In this document: positions 7,362 through 16,057 of the stretch, one piece after another
Numbering within the stretch: position 1 is the stretch's first letter
Layout of the letters: each line of letters begins with the position of its first letter
From: JBKBMT01 sp046295655
GTDB taxonomy: Bacteria > Pseudomonadota > Alphaproteobacteria > Rhodobacterales > Rhodobacteraceae
Direction: 5' to 3'
Length of the DNA: 25,551 nucleotides
NCBI GenBank assembly: GCA_046295655.1
Contig: JBKBMT010000041.1
Location: 1-25,551 of the forward strand
Notes under the pieces: model-generated
The model's database searches: none
What the model was told of the DNA's origin: nothing
Seen by the model: only the letters and a program-made list of their open reading frames with translations
Position numbers and translations under genes: made by a program

Positions 7362-8303
7362 TCACCAGCCTCCAAGCCCGAAGGGTGCAAGCCAGACCTC
7401 GGCAAGATAGCCGGAAAAGACCAGGAACAGCCACAGCAGCGAGAACCGGAAGAAGCGTTTCTCGACTCCATGTCCGTCGGCCGCCGAGGTCGCATCGTCG
7501 CGCCGCGCGATCCGCAGGGCACCGGCGACGAAGACCGTGCCGAGCACCACGGCGATCGACAGCGACAGCGGGCCGCCGATGCCGGTCAGTGCGGCACCCA
7601 CCGTGACCGGCACCAGCAGCAATGTATAGGCGAGAATATGCGCGCGCGTCGCCTTCCGGCCGTGCGTGACGGTCAGCATCGGCACTCCGGCATTCTCGTA
7701 GTCGCCCTTCATGAACAGCGCCAGCGCCCAGAAGTGCGGCGGTGTCCAGAAAAAGATCACCAGGAACATGGCGATGCTCTCGACCGACACGCCGCCGGTT
7801 GCGCAGGCCCAGCCGACCATGGGCGGGAAGGCGCCCGCAGCGCCGCCGATGACGATGTTCTGCGGCGTCGCCCGTTTCAGCCACATCGTGTAGACGACCG
7901 CGTAGAAGAAGATCGTGAAGGCAAGGAAGGCCGCCGCGAACCAGTTTGCCGCAAGGCCGAGCATCACCACGGCGATGCCGGACAACCCCAGCCCGAGCGC
8001 CAGCGCCTCGCCCGGGGCGACCCGGCCTGCAGGCACCGGCCGCCCGCGCGTCCGCCGCATCACCCGGTCGATGTCCGCGTCGTACCACATGTTCAGCGCG
8101 CCCGAGGCGCCCGCCCCGAGCGCCACGAACAGGATCGAGACCGCTGCCACGAAGGGATGCATGGCAACCGGTGCGGTCGCCAGCCCGACGAAGGCGGTAA
8201 AGACCACCAGCGACATGACCCGCGGCTTCAGGAGGGCGACGTAATCGCCGAAGCCCGCCTCGCCGGCGGCGGGGTCTGCGATGTCGCTGCGGATGTCGGT
8301 CAT
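7362..8303 (-). CDS. ctaB: protoheme IX farnesyltransferase (heme O synthase)
   Basis: CtaB attaches a farnesyl group to protoheme to make heme O, precursor of heme a. It is a UbiA-superfamily prenyltransferase of 313 residues with about nine membrane helices. The first aspartate-rich site is N71-MWY-D75-ADI-D79, followed by RTRGRPVPAGR; the second conserved segment reads FFWTPPHFWALALFMKGDYENAGVPML. I prefer ATG 8303 over GTG 8309 because a GGAAAG ribosome site lies 7-8 bases before the ATG and too close to the GTG. It follows ctaC after a 43-base gap that holds a hairpin, and is followed by the small membrane gene. Confidence 0.97.
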   Translation of the reverse strand: MTDIRSDIADPAAGEAGFGDYVALLKPRVMSLVVFTAFVGLATAPVAMHPFVAAVSILFVALGAGASGALNMWYDADIDRVMRRTRGRPVPAGRVAPGEALALGLGLSGIAVVMLGLAANWFAAAFLAFTIFFYAVVYTMWLKRATPQNIVIGGAAGAFPPMVGWACATGGVSVESIAMFLVIFFWTPPHFWALALFMKGDYENAGVPMLTVTHGRKATRAHILAYTLLLVPVTVGAALTGIGGPLSLSIAVVLGTVFVAGALRIARRDDATSAADGHGVEKRFFRFSLLWLFLVFSGYLAEVWLAPFGLGGW

Positions 8304-8318
8304 GGGCACTTTCCGGTG

Positions 8319-8340
8319 CGGCCGCCGCCCGGGGCGGCCG
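8319..8340 (-). other. intercistronic GC hairpin between ctaC and ctaB
   Basis: An 8-bp perfect stem (CGGCCGCC/GGCGGCCG) with a 6-base loop lies between the ctaC stop and the ctaB start, just before the ctaB ribosome site. There is no T-tract, so it is not a normal terminator. It may stabilise the ctaC message or lower ctaB expression; that is inference. Confidence 0.5.
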
Positions 8341-8346
8341 ATGGCA

Positions 8347-9246
8347 TCAGTCGTTCAGGGCGGCGGTATCGATGCTCCGCGGCCGTCCGGCGTATTCCTC
8401 GATCGCGCCGTCGAGCCAACGCAGATACTCTGCCTCGCTGACCACCTTGACCGTGATCGGCATGTAGGCATGCGCGATCCCGCAAAGCTCCGAGCACTGG
8501 CCGAAATAGATGCCCTCGCGCTCAGCCTTGAACCACAGCTGCGCAAGCCGACCCGGAACGCCATCCTGCTTCACCCCGAAGGCCGGGATCGTCCAGGAAT
8601 GGATCACATCGGCCGCCGTGACCTGGACGAGGATCGTCTTGTTCACCGGGACGACCATGGCCGTGTCGGTCGCCAGCAGGAAATGTTCGCGGCTGTAGCC
8701 GGCCTCGATCAGCTGCGCCTCGACCTCGGGCGTCAGCCGGTTGTCGCCGCCGGTCGCGGGCGAGCCGATCATGTAGCTGTCGAACTCGAACTCGTGGTCG
8801 GGATATTCGTAGGTCCAGAACCACTGCTTGCCAGTGGCCTTGATGGTGATGTCGGCAACCGGCATTTCCTGCTGCTTGAACAGCACCGGCAGCGAGAAGA
8901 AGCCGATGAAGATCAGGATGATGATCGGAACGACCGTCCAGGCGACCTCGATCGGCGCGTTGTGGGTGAAGGTCGCGGGCACCGGATTGACCCGGCGGTT
9001 GTGACGCAGGATCACGATCGCAAGCAGCGCCACCACGAACAGCGAGATTGCGGTGATGATCACCAGAACCATCGTGTCGAGCCAGACGATGTCGCGCATC
9101 AGTTCGGTCGCGGCCGGCTGAAAGCCCATCCCGCGCGGCTGCGGAACGCCGACGATCGGCAGATCCTGCGCCTGTGCCGCAAGCGGCGACGCGGCGGCGA
9201 GGGCGGCAAGCATCAGGCGGGCCGGTTTTCTGGTGCGAGAGAGCAT
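8347..9246 (-). CDS. ctaC: cytochrome c oxidase subunit II
   Basis: Subunit II takes electrons from cytochrome c through its CuA centre. The 299-residue precursor starts with a signal peptide (MLSRTRKPARLMLAALAAAS, cleavage probably after AQA near residue 26), then two membrane helices (about 53-80 and 100-124) and the periplasmic cupredoxin domain. The aromatic QWFWTYEYP motif is at 141-149. All CuA ligands are present: H216, C251, E253, C255, H259, M262 (GQCSELCGIAHAYMP). I chose ATG 9246 because it begins the signal peptide; a start at 9285 would add 13 charged residues before it. It heads the minus-strand cta operon and is divergent from tldD. Confidence 0.98.
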   Translation of the reverse strand: MLSRTRKPARLMLAALAAASPLAAQAQDLPIVGVPQPRGMGFQPAATELMRDIVWLDTMVLVIITAISLFVVALLAIVILRHNRRVNPVPATFTHNAPIEVAWTVVPIIILIFIGFFSLPVLFKQQEMPVADITIKATGKQWFWTYEYPDHEFEFDSYMIGSPATGGDNRLTPEVEAQLIEAGYSREHFLLATDTAMVVPVNKTILVQVTAADVIHSWTIPAFGVKQDGVPGRLAQLWFKAEREGIYFGQCSELCGIAHAYMPITVKVVSEAEYLRWLDGAIEEYAGRPRSIDTAALND

Positions 9247-9283
9247 GGCGTGTTCCCGTTCGGTTCCCTTGTCGTCCTGCGGC

Positions 9284-9333
9284 ATTCCCTGCCGCCTTGC
9301 GGGATCGTGGCCGCCTGGGCGGCGGGAATCCCG
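9284..9333 (-). other. ctaC leader with two mutually exclusive stem-loops
   Basis: Upstream of ctaC, ATTCCC-t-GCCGCC (9284-9296) can pair with GGCGGCGGGAAT (9318-9329), giving a 12-bp stem with one bulge. A competing fold pairs CGGGAT (9300-9305) with ATCCCG (9328-9333) around an inner GCCGC/GCGGC stem. Both use the same right-hand arm. If the candidate promoter at 9354-9381 is right, this lies in the 5' untranslated leader. Confidence 0.4.
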
Positions 9334-9353
9334 TTGTCCTCGGCTCTGGTAAA

Positions 9354-9381
9354 ATCATATCGTCTCGCGGCGGACAAGCAA
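9354..9381 (-). promoter_or_regulatory. candidate ctaC promoter
   Basis: On the minus strand TTGCTT (9381-9376) and TATGAT (9359-9354) are separated by 16 bases, a fair housekeeping-sigma promoter. It would start transcription near 9347, leaving a leader of about 100 nt before ctaC. Read by eye only. Confidence 0.4.
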
Positions 9382-9406
9382 AACCGTTGCGGCGTTTCGG
9401 CGCTGC

Positions 9407-9420
9407 TTGATCCAGGTCAA
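9407..9420. promoter_or_regulatory. FNR/FnrL-type binding site
   Basis: The sequence TTGAT-CCAG-GTCAA fits the FNR-family pattern TTGAT-N4-ATCAA with one change. It lies in the tldD-ctaC divergent region, 20 bases before the tldD ATG and centred about 66 bases upstream of the predicted ctaC start of transcription. This position could let an oxygen-sensing FnrL-type protein act on the aa3 oxidase operon or block tldD. The match is seen directly; the target gene and sign of regulation are inferred. Confidence 0.6.
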
Positions 9421-9440
9421 GGACATCAGGACACCATCGC

Positions 9441-10862
9441 ATGACCGACAACGCCTTTCGCCCGTTCGACACTGCGCTGGACCGGGATACCACGCTGCGT
9501 CTGCTGCGCGAGACGCTGGCCGGCGCCGAGGACGGTGAGCTGTTTCTCGAACGGCGCAGGTCCGAGGCCGTGGTGCTGGACGACGGCCGGCTGCGTCAGG
9601 CAAGCTTCGATGCCTCCGAGGGGTTCGGCCTGCGCGCGGTGAAGGGACCGGTGGCGGGCTATGCCCATTCGACCGAGATTTCCGAGGCCGCGCTGCGCCG
9701 CGCGGCCGCGACGGTGCGGCTTGCGGTGGGCGACGGCGGCGGCGTGGCGGCGGATGCGCCGCCGGGCAGCAACCGGCGTCTCTACTCCGACTCCGACCCG
9801 CTGGAGGGCGCAACCTTCGCCGCCCGGGTGGATCTGCTGCACGAGATCGACGCCTTCGCCCGCGGTCTCGACCCGCGGGTGGTTCAGGTCACGGCCACCC
9901 TGTCGGCCGGGCTTCAGGAGGTGGCGATCCTGCGCTGCGAAGGCATGGTCCTGACCGATGTCCGGCCGATGGCGCGACTGAATGTCGCGGTCATCCTCGA
10001 CCGGGACGGCCGGCGCGAGACGGGCAGCGCGGGCGGCGGCGGACGGTTCGCCCTGTCTGCGCTGATGGAGCGCGCCCACTGGCAGGGCGTCGTTCGCGAG
10101 GCGGTGCGCATCGCGCAGGTCAACCTCGGCGCGGTCGCCGCACCGGCGGGGCAGATGGAGGTGGTGCTGGGCCCCGGCTGGCCGGGCGTCCTGCTGCACG
10201 AGGCGGTGGGCCACGGGCTGGAGGGCGACTTCAACCGCAAGGGAAGTTCGGCCTTCGCCGGCCTGATGGGCAGCCGCGTTGCCGCGCCGGGGGTGACGGT
10301 TGTCGACGACGGCACCATCCCCGACCGACGCGGCTCGATCACCATCGACGACGAGGGCACGCCTTCGGGCCGCACGGTGCTGATCGAGGACGGTATCCTC
10401 GTGGGCTATCTACAGGACCGCCAGAACGCGCGGCTGATGGGCATGACCCCCACCGGCAACGGCCGGCGCGAAAGCCATGCCCATGCGCCGATGCCGCGGA
10501 TGACCAACACCTTCATGCTGGCCGGCCGGGACGATCCGGCCGACATCCTGGCGGGCCTCGAGGACGGGATCTATGCGACCGGGTTCGGGGGCGGCCAGGT
10601 GGATATCACCAACGGCAAGTTCGTGTTCAACTGCACCGAAGCCTACCGGGTGCGCAAGGGCCGGGTCGGCGAGACGCTGAAGGGCGCCACGCTGATCGGC
10701 GACGGGCCGGGCGCGATGCGGCAGATCCGCGCGGTGGGCAACGACCTCGGCCTCGACCCCGGGATCGGCAACTGCGGCAAGGCCGGGCAGTGGGTTCCGG
10801 TCGGCGTCGGCCAGCCGACGCTGCGCATCGGCGGATTGACGGTGGGCGGATCGGCAACCTGA
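9441..10862 (+). CDS. tldD: metalloprotease TldD
   Basis: TldD is the catalytic half of the TldD/TldE(PmbA) heterodimeric zinc protease, which trims unfolded peptides, processes some peptide antibiotics and affects gyrase-poison sensitivity. The 473-residue length is normal. The zinc motif HEAVGH is at residues 253-258 (LLHEAVGHGLEGDF) and the third ligand cysteine is C398 in FVFNCTEAYRV. The family ends DPGIGNCGKAGQWVPVGVGQPTLRI near the C-terminus are intact. ATG 9441 is preceded by AGGA. It is divergent from ctaC, a pairing I know from Rhodobacter-type genomes, and sits next to dprA. The partner gene pmbA is not in the window. Confidence 0.97.
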   Translation: MTDNAFRPFDTALDRDTTLRLLRETLAGAEDGELFLERRRSEAVVLDDGRLRQASFDASEGFGLRAVKGPVAGYAHSTEISEAALRRAAATVRLAVGDGGGVAADAPPGSNRRLYSDSDPLEGATFAARVDLLHEIDAFARGLDPRVVQVTATLSAGLQEVAILRCEGMVLTDVRPMARLNVAVILDRDGRRETGSAGGGGRFALSALMERAHWQGVVREAVRIAQVNLGAVAAPAGQMEVVLGPGWPGVLLHEAVGHGLEGDFNRKGSSAFAGLMGSRVAAPGVTVVDDGTIPDRRGSITIDDEGTPSGRTVLIEDGILVGYLQDRQNARLMGMTPTGNGRRESHAHAPMPRMTNTFMLAGRDDPADILAGLEDGIYATGFGGGQVDITNGKFVFNCTEAYRVRKGRVGETLKGATLIGDGPGAMRQIRAVGNDLGLDPGIGNCGKAGQWVPVGVGQPTLRIGGLTVGGSAT

Positions 10863-10955
10863 GCCGCGGAGAGATTCCGGTTGCGACCGCCGGGATTTAC
10901 CGCCCGTTAACCCTCGTCGGTGCACAGTCCTCCGGCGGATGAGGCGAGGGTTGCG

Positions 10956-12215
10956 ATGGACGAAGGTTTGTTCTCTTCCACATCACCCTTCACCCCACCC
11001 ACCACGGAAGACGACAGATTGTCGTGGCTCCGTCTCATCCGCTCCCGCCGGGTCGGACCGGCGACCTTCCACCGGCTGATCGCCGAACACGGCTGTGCTG
11101 CCGCCGCGCTGGCCGCGCTGCCGGCCGTTGCCCGTGCCGCCGGCGTCAGGGATTACGAGCCCTGCCCCGACGGCGTTGCCGCCGCCGAGATCGCCGCCGG
11201 GCACCGGACCGGGGCGCATATGCTCTGCTGGGGCGATCCCGATTATCCGCCCGATCTTGCGGACCTGCCGGACGCGCCACCGGTGCTGTGGATGCGCGGC
11301 GACGCTGCGTTGCTGCGGCGTCCGATGGTGGCGATCGTGGGCGCGCGCAATGCCTCGTCGCTGGGCCTGCGGATGGCGCGCCGGCTGGCCGGCGACCTGT
11401 CGGCCGAGGGGGTGCCGGTGGTCTCGGGCCTGGCGCGCGGCATCGACGCCGCGGCGCATGAGGCGGCCCTGCCCGGCGGCACGGTCGCGGTGATGGCCGG
11501 CGGCATCGACGTGATCTACCCGGCCGAGCACGCGCCGCTTGCCGCCGCGATCGCGGACAGCGGCGCCCTGATCTCGGAACAGCCGCCGGGGACAGAGCCG
11601 CAGGCACGCCACTTTCCGCTCCGCAACCGCATCATATCGGGCATGGCGCTGGGCCTTGTCGTGGTCGAGGCGGCGGAACGCTCGGGTAGCCTGATCACCG
11701 CCCGCGCCGCGCTCGACCAGGGGCGCGAGGTCCTTGCGGTGCCCGGCCATCCGGTCGATGCCCGGGCCGCGGGCTGCAACGCGCTGATCCGGGACGGATG
11801 CACGCTGGTGCGCGGCGCGGCCGACGTCATCGAATCGCTGGGCGCGGCGCTGGCCGCAGCCCGGGCTGCCCGTCCCGCCGAACCGGCGCGCCCGGTCCAG
11901 CCGGCGCGGAAACCGCGCGGCGCGCTGGCCGCCGTCAGCCGGATGACCGAAGCGGCAGGATCGCTCATCCGTCGCGCCGCCCCCCCGCCGGCCGACATGG
12001 CGGCACTTCCGTCACCGGCGGAACGACCCCGCGCCAGCGTGCAGGCGCTGCACGCCAGCATCCTGTCGCGCCTCGGCCCCTCGCCCACCGCCGAGGATCA
12101 GCTGATCCGCGACCTGGCGCTGCCCGCCGCGACCGTCGCGGCCGAACTGGTCTCGCTGGAGCTCGAAGGCCGGATCGAACGGCAGCCCGGCGGCCTGATC
12201 GCGCGCTCCGGCTGA
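10956..12215 (+). CDS. dprA: DNA-processing protein DprA
   Basis: DprA loads RecA on incoming single-stranded DNA during natural transformation. The 419-residue protein has an N-terminal helical SAM-like region (about 20-80), the Rossmann-like DNA-binding core (about 90-300) with VAIVGARNAS (125-134), SGLARGIDAAAHEAAL (157-171), FPLRNRIISGM (220-230) and ERSGSLITARAALDQGREVLAVPGHP (241-266), and a C-terminal winged-helix (about 365-415). An alanine/proline-rich linker (300-360) separates the last two. I use ATG 10956, with GAGGCGAGGG before it, rather than the GTG at 10920. It lies upstream of topA, a frequent pairing. Presence of dprA alone does not prove competence. Confidence 0.96.
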   Translation: MDEGLFSSTSPFTPPTTEDDRLSWLRLIRSRRVGPATFHRLIAEHGCAAAALAALPAVARAAGVRDYEPCPDGVAAAEIAAGHRTGAHMLCWGDPDYPPDLADLPDAPPVLWMRGDAALLRRPMVAIVGARNASSLGLRMARRLAGDLSAEGVPVVSGLARGIDAAAHEAALPGGTVAVMAGGIDVIYPAEHAPLAAAIADSGALISEQPPGTEPQARHFPLRNRIISGMALGLVVVEAAERSGSLITARAALDQGREVLAVPGHPVDARAAGCNALIRDGCTLVRGAADVIESLGAALAAARAARPAEPARPVQPARKPRGALAAVSRMTEAAGSLIRRAAPPPADMAALPSPAERPRASVQALHASILSRLGPSPTAEDQLIRDLALPAATVAAELVSLELEGRIERQPGGLIARSG

Positions 12216-12554
12216 CACCGCGGCGATCGGCGCCGGTGCCCGGCGCACCGCACCCGGCCCGGTGCCGCAAGGGTCCGCAACGGGCCGAGGCGGACCGTGC
12301 CACGGCCGGGCCGCCGGGGCCCCCCGTGACCCTCGGGCGCTGTCGGCCCCGCCGTATCCGCGAGCGGGACATTCGAAGGTGTTCGCCGCGCCCCGGGGCG
12401 CATGCCGCGCTGCCGCCCTCCGCTGCGGACCGGCCCGACCGGAAGGAAGGGCAAGCCCCCGTCCGGCAGTTCGGTCCGACCGGCCGATTGACATTCCCCA
12501 CCGAGGGCGCACATGGTGCCGCGCCGCATCCGGCGGCTGTTCCGAGGTAAGCCG
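12216..12554. other. non-coding gap between dprA and topA
   Basis: I see no credible gene in these 339 bases. The sequence is extremely GC-rich and carries several short hairpins, for example GGTCCGC/GCGGACC (12272-12278 with 12290-12296) and GGTGC/GCACC soon after the dprA stop. None has a T-tract. The only clear signal is the topA promoter near the right end. Confidence 0.6.
12488..12517 (+). promoter_or_regulatory. candidate topA promoter
   Basis: A perfect TTGACA (12488-12493) is followed after 18 bases by CATGGT (12512-12517), a weak -10 element. This would give a leader of about 30 nt before topA. The -35 match is strong, the -10 poor. Confidence 0.4.
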
Positions 12555-15257
12555 ATGCCCGTCGTCGTTGTCGAATCGCCGGCCAAGGCCAAGACAATCA
12601 ACAAGTATCTTGGCGACGGCTATACCGTTCTCGCGTCCTACGGCCATGTGCGCGATCTGCCGGCCAAGGACGGGTCGGTGGACCCGGAGCACGATTTCGC
12701 GATGTCCTGGGAGGTTGCGGCCGATAGCCGCAAACACCTGCGTGCCATTGCCGAGGCGCTGAAGTCCGACGACGAACTGATCCTTGCCACCGACCCCGAT
12801 CGCGAGGGCGAGGCGATCTCCTGGCACCTGACCGAGGCGCTGGCATCGAGCCTGAAGAAGGGCAAGAAGGTCAGCCGCGTCGCCTTCAACGCGATCACCC
12901 GCGACGCCATTGCCGAGGCGATGCGCCACCCGCGTGCCGTAGATCAGGCGCTGGTCGAGGCCTATCTGGCCCGCCGCGCGCTGGACTATCTCGTGGGGTT
13001 CACGCTGTCGCCCGTGCTATGGCGCAAGCTGCCGGGCGCGCGCTCGGCCGGACGGGTCCAGTCGGTCGTGCTGCGCCTCGTGGTCGAGCGCGAGATGGAG
13101 ATCGAGGCCTTCCAGGCCCGGGAATACTGGTCGGTCGAGGCCACCCTGCGCACCCCGCGCGGGCAGGATTTCGCGGCGCGGCTGACCATGCTGGGCGGTC
13201 GCAGGCTCGACCGGTTCGACCTCGACAACGCCGCCGCCGCCGAACTTGCCGTGGCCGCCGTCGGCAGCAGGGCCTTCACCGCCAGCGCGGTCGAGGCGAG
13301 GCCCGCCAGCCGCAACCCGTTCCCGCCCTTCATGACCTCGACGCTCCAGCAGGAGGCAAGCCGCAAGTTCGGCATGGGATCGAAGGCGACGATGCAGGCC
13401 GCGCAAAGGCTCTACGAGGCCGGTCACATCACCTACATGCGCACCGACGGCATCGACATGGCGCCCGAGGCGGTGGCCGCCGCGCGGGCGGAGATCGGCC
13501 GGCGGTTCGGGTCCGCCTACGTTCCCGAAAAACCGCGGCTCTACAAGAACAAGGCCAAGAACGCTCAGGAAGCGCACGAATGCATCCGCCCGACCGACAT
13601 GCGCGCCGATCCCGACAGCCTGCGCATCGCCGACGCGGACCAGCGCCGGCTTTACGACCTGATCTGGAAGCGGACCCTGGCCAGCCAGATGGCCGCGGCG
13701 CGGCTGGAACGCACGACGATCGACCTGACCAGCACGGACGGCCAGGTCGGGCTGCGCGCCACAGGGCAGGTCGTCACCTTCGACGGCTTTCTCAAGGTCT
13801 ATGACGAGGGGCGCGACGACGAGGACGAAGAGGACGGCGCCCGCCTGCCCCAGGTGATGCAGGGCGAGGCGATCGGTTTCGCCCCCGCCCGGGACGATGG
13901 CAGGGCCGAGGCCGGCACGTGCCGCCACGACCGTCACGACATCGTCGGCCGGCAGCATTTCACCCAGCCGCCGCCCCGCTATACCGAGGCGAGTCTGATC
14001 AAGCGGATGGAAGAGCTGGGCATCGGCCGGCCCTCTACCTATACGTCGATCGTCACCACGATCCAGGATCGCGAATATGTCCGCAAGGAAAAGAACCGCC
14101 TGATCCCCGAGGACAAGGGCCGGCTCGTCACCGCCTTCCTGACCAACTTCTTCCGGCGCTACGTCGAATACGACTTCACTGCCGACCTCGAGGAGGAACT
14201 GGACGACGTTTCGGCCGGCAGCCGCACCTACCGCGATGTGCTTTCGCGATTCTGGCGCGACTTCGCCGCGGCGGTGGCGGAGACGACGGAACTGCGGATC
14301 GGCGAGGTGCTGGAGCGGATCGACGACTTTCTGGCGCCGCATCTCTACCCGCCGCGCGCCGACGGATCGGATCCGCGGTCCTGTCCGCTGTGCGGCGATG
14401 GTCGGCTGCATCTCAAGACGGCGCGGGCGGGGGGTGCCTTCATCGGCTGCGGCAACTATCCGGGCTGCCGCTATACCCGCCCACTCTCCGCCCCGGGCGA
14501 CGAGGATCCGGCCACCCAGGCGCTGGATGGCAAGCTTCTGGGCCATCACGAGGGGCAGCCGGTGACGCTGCGGATCGGGCGGTTCGGACCCTACGTCCAG
14601 AAGGGCGAGGCGTCCGAGGCGGATCCGAAACCGCCGCGCGCAAGCCTGCCGAAGGGATGGCCGCCCGAGTCCGTCACGCTCGAGCGCGCGCTGGCGCTTC
14701 TGGCCCTGCCGCGGCAGGTGGGGCTGCATCCCGACGACGGCGCGCCGGTCGAGACCGGGATCGGGCGGTTCGGCCCCTTCGTGCGCCACGGCCGCACCTA
14801 TGCGAATCTGCCCGACGCCGACGAGGTCTTCACGCTCGGCATGAACCGTGCGGTCGAGCTGCTGGCGCAGAAGGCCGGAGGCCGCGGGCGCGGTGCGGCC
14901 CCGACCGAGCCGTTGCGGGTGCTGGGCGATCATCCCGACGGTGGTGCAGTGGCCGTCATGCCCGGCCGCTATGGCCCCTATGTGAAATGGGAGAAGGTGA
15001 ACGCGACGCTGCCCAAGGGCGCGTCACCCGAGAGCCTGACGCTGGAGACGGCGCTCGAGCTGATTGCCGCCAAGTCGGGCCGCGCGAAGGCGAAATCGCC
15101 GGCCAGGTCGCGTGCGAAGGCGGCCGCTTCCGGCAAGGCCACGGCAAAGGGTGCGCCCGGCAAGTCCGCCGCGAAGAAGCCGGCGGCGAAGAAGGGCGGA
15201 ACGGGCAACGCAACGGCGGCCCGGACCGCCCGGCCGGCCACCCGGGCCGCCGAATGA
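12555..15257 (+). CDS. topA: DNA topoisomerase I
   Basis: TopA relaxes negative supercoils. The 900-residue protein has an N-terminal Toprim domain (VVVESPAKAKTINKYLG at 3-19; ATDPDREGEAISWHL), the topoisomerase fold with active tyrosine Y294 in TYMRTDG, and GIGRPSTYTSI in the domain that closes the gate. One C4 zinc ribbon (C610, C613, C632, C638) is followed by three topo-repeats (RIGRFGPYV, GIGRFGPFV, PGRYGPYVK) and a Lys/Ala-rich tail of about 60 residues. ATG 12555 is set by GAGGTAA and the conserved N-terminus; an in-frame start at 12513 is less likely. A His/Asp/Arg-rich linker at 441-466 looks longer than usual before QHFTQPPPRYTEA. The gene is followed by scoA after 95 bases. Confidence 0.97.
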   Translation: MPVVVVESPAKAKTINKYLGDGYTVLASYGHVRDLPAKDGSVDPEHDFAMSWEVAADSRKHLRAIAEALKSDDELILATDPDREGEAISWHLTEALASSLKKGKKVSRVAFNAITRDAIAEAMRHPRAVDQALVEAYLARRALDYLVGFTLSPVLWRKLPGARSAGRVQSVVLRLVVEREMEIEAFQAREYWSVEATLRTPRGQDFAARLTMLGGRRLDRFDLDNAAAAELAVAAVGSRAFTASAVEARPASRNPFPPFMTSTLQQEASRKFGMGSKATMQAAQRLYEAGHITYMRTDGIDMAPEAVAAARAEIGRRFGSAYVPEKPRLYKNKAKNAQEAHECIRPTDMRADPDSLRIADADQRRLYDLIWKRTLASQMAAARLERTTIDLTSTDGQVGLRATGQVVTFDGFLKVYDEGRDDEDEEDGARLPQVMQGEAIGFAPARDDGRAEAGTCRHDRHDIVGRQHFTQPPPRYTEASLIKRMEELGIGRPSTYTSIVTTIQDREYVRKEKNRLIPEDKGRLVTAFLTNFFRRYVEYDFTADLEEELDDVSAGSRTYRDVLSRFWRDFAAAVAETTELRIGEVLERIDDFLAPHLYPPRADGSDPRSCPLCGDGRLHLKTARAGGAFIGCGNYPGCRYTRPLSAPGDEDPATQALDGKLLGHHEGQPVTLRIGRFGPYVQKGEASEADPKPPRASLPKGWPPESVTLERALALLALPRQVGLHPDDGAPVETGIGRFGPFVRHGRTYANLPDADEVFTLGMNRAVELLAQKAGGRGRGAAPTEPLRVLGDHPDGGAVAVMPGRYGPYVKWEKVNATLPKGASPESLTLETALELIAAKSGRAKAKSPARSRAKAAASGKATAKGAPGKSAAKKPAAKKGGTGNATAARTARPATRAAE

Positions 15258-15352
15258 TGCCCGCAGCCTGAACGCCTCCGCGCCGCGCTGCGGCGATTGA
15301 CTTGGGCTTGCCCCGGCGGCACAAGGGCAGGGTCTGGAAACGGGGGGACCCA

Positions 15353-16057
15353 ATGAAGAAGGTCTATGGCTCGGCGGCCGAGGCGCTGGACGGGCTTCTG
15401 TTCGATGGGATGCTGATTGCCGCCGGCGGGTTCGGACTGTGCGGCATTCCCGAAAACCTCATCGCGGCGATCCGCGATGCCGGCACGAAGAACCTCACCG
15501 TCGCCTCGAACAATGCCGGCGTGGACGGCTTCGGCCTTGGCCTGCTGCTGGAGACGCGGCAGGTGCGCAAGATGATCTCGTCCTACGTCGGCGAGAATGC
15601 CGAATTCATGCGCCAGTACCTGTCCGGCGAGCTGGAGCTGGAATTCAACCCACAGGGCACCCTTGCCGAGCGGATGCGCGCCGGTGGCGCCGGGATCCCC
15701 GGATTCTATACCGCAACCGGGGTCGGCACGGTGATCGCCGAGGGCAAGGAGCACAAGGAATTCGACGGCAAGACCTATATCCTCGAACGCGGGATCGTGG
15801 CCGACCTTGCGATCGTGAAGGCCTGGAAGGCCGATCCGTCGGGCAATCTGGTGTTCCGCAAGACCGCGCGCAACTTCAACGTCCCGGCTGCGACCTGCGG
15901 CAAGGTCTGCGTCGCCGAGGTCGAGCAGATCGTGCCGCTGGGCAGTCTCGACCCGGACGCGATCCATCTGCCGGGGATCTATGTCCACCGCCTGATCGAG
16001 GGCCGGCACGAGAAGCGGATCGAACAGCGCACCGTCCGCAAGCGGACGGCGGCATGA
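15353..16057 (+). CDS. scoA: 3-oxoacid CoA-transferase subunit A
   Basis: Subunit A of succinyl-CoA:3-ketoacid CoA-transferase, which activates acetoacetate with CoA from succinyl-CoA during ketone-body and polyhydroxybutyrate use. The 234 residues show the family text GGFGLCGIPENLI (25-37), SNNAGVDGFGLGLLL, YVGENAEFMRQYLSGELELEFNPQGTLAERMRAGGAGIPGFYT split across the middle, and the late LDPDAIHLPGIYV. ATG 15353 follows a GGGGGGA ribosome site; the earlier in-frame start at 15302 has no such site. A TTGACT at 15297-15302 may be a -35 element, but no good -10 goes with it. The stop overlaps the next small ORF as ATGA. Confidence 0.96.
   Translation: MKKVYGSAAEALDGLLFDGMLIAAGGFGLCGIPENLIAAIRDAGTKNLTVASNNAGVDGFGLGLLLETRQVRKMISSYVGENAEFMRQYLSGELELEFNPQGTLAERMRAGGAGIPGFYTATGVGTVIAEGKEHKEFDGKTYILERGIVADLAIVKAWKADPSGNLVFRKTARNFNVPAATCGKVCVAEVEQIVPLGSLDPDAIHLPGIYVHRLIEGRHEKRIEQRTVRKRTAA

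Noticed and set aside
7357..8088. Possible alternative gene overlapping ctaB in another frame
   Set aside because: The composition is Arg/Gly-rich and it lies entirely within the well-conserved ctaB frame.
12216..12554. A hidden gene in the dprA-topA gap
   Set aside because: Frames there are extensions of shadow frames from dprA and topA; none has a ribosome site or recognisable text.
13017..14933. 638-codon open frame antisense to topA
   Set aside because: A shadow of topA on the opposite strand; no motif and no ribosome site.
15281..15295. Hairpin CGCCGC-GCT-GCGGCG after topA as a terminator
   Set aside because: The stem is short, the loop is three bases, and no Ts follow.
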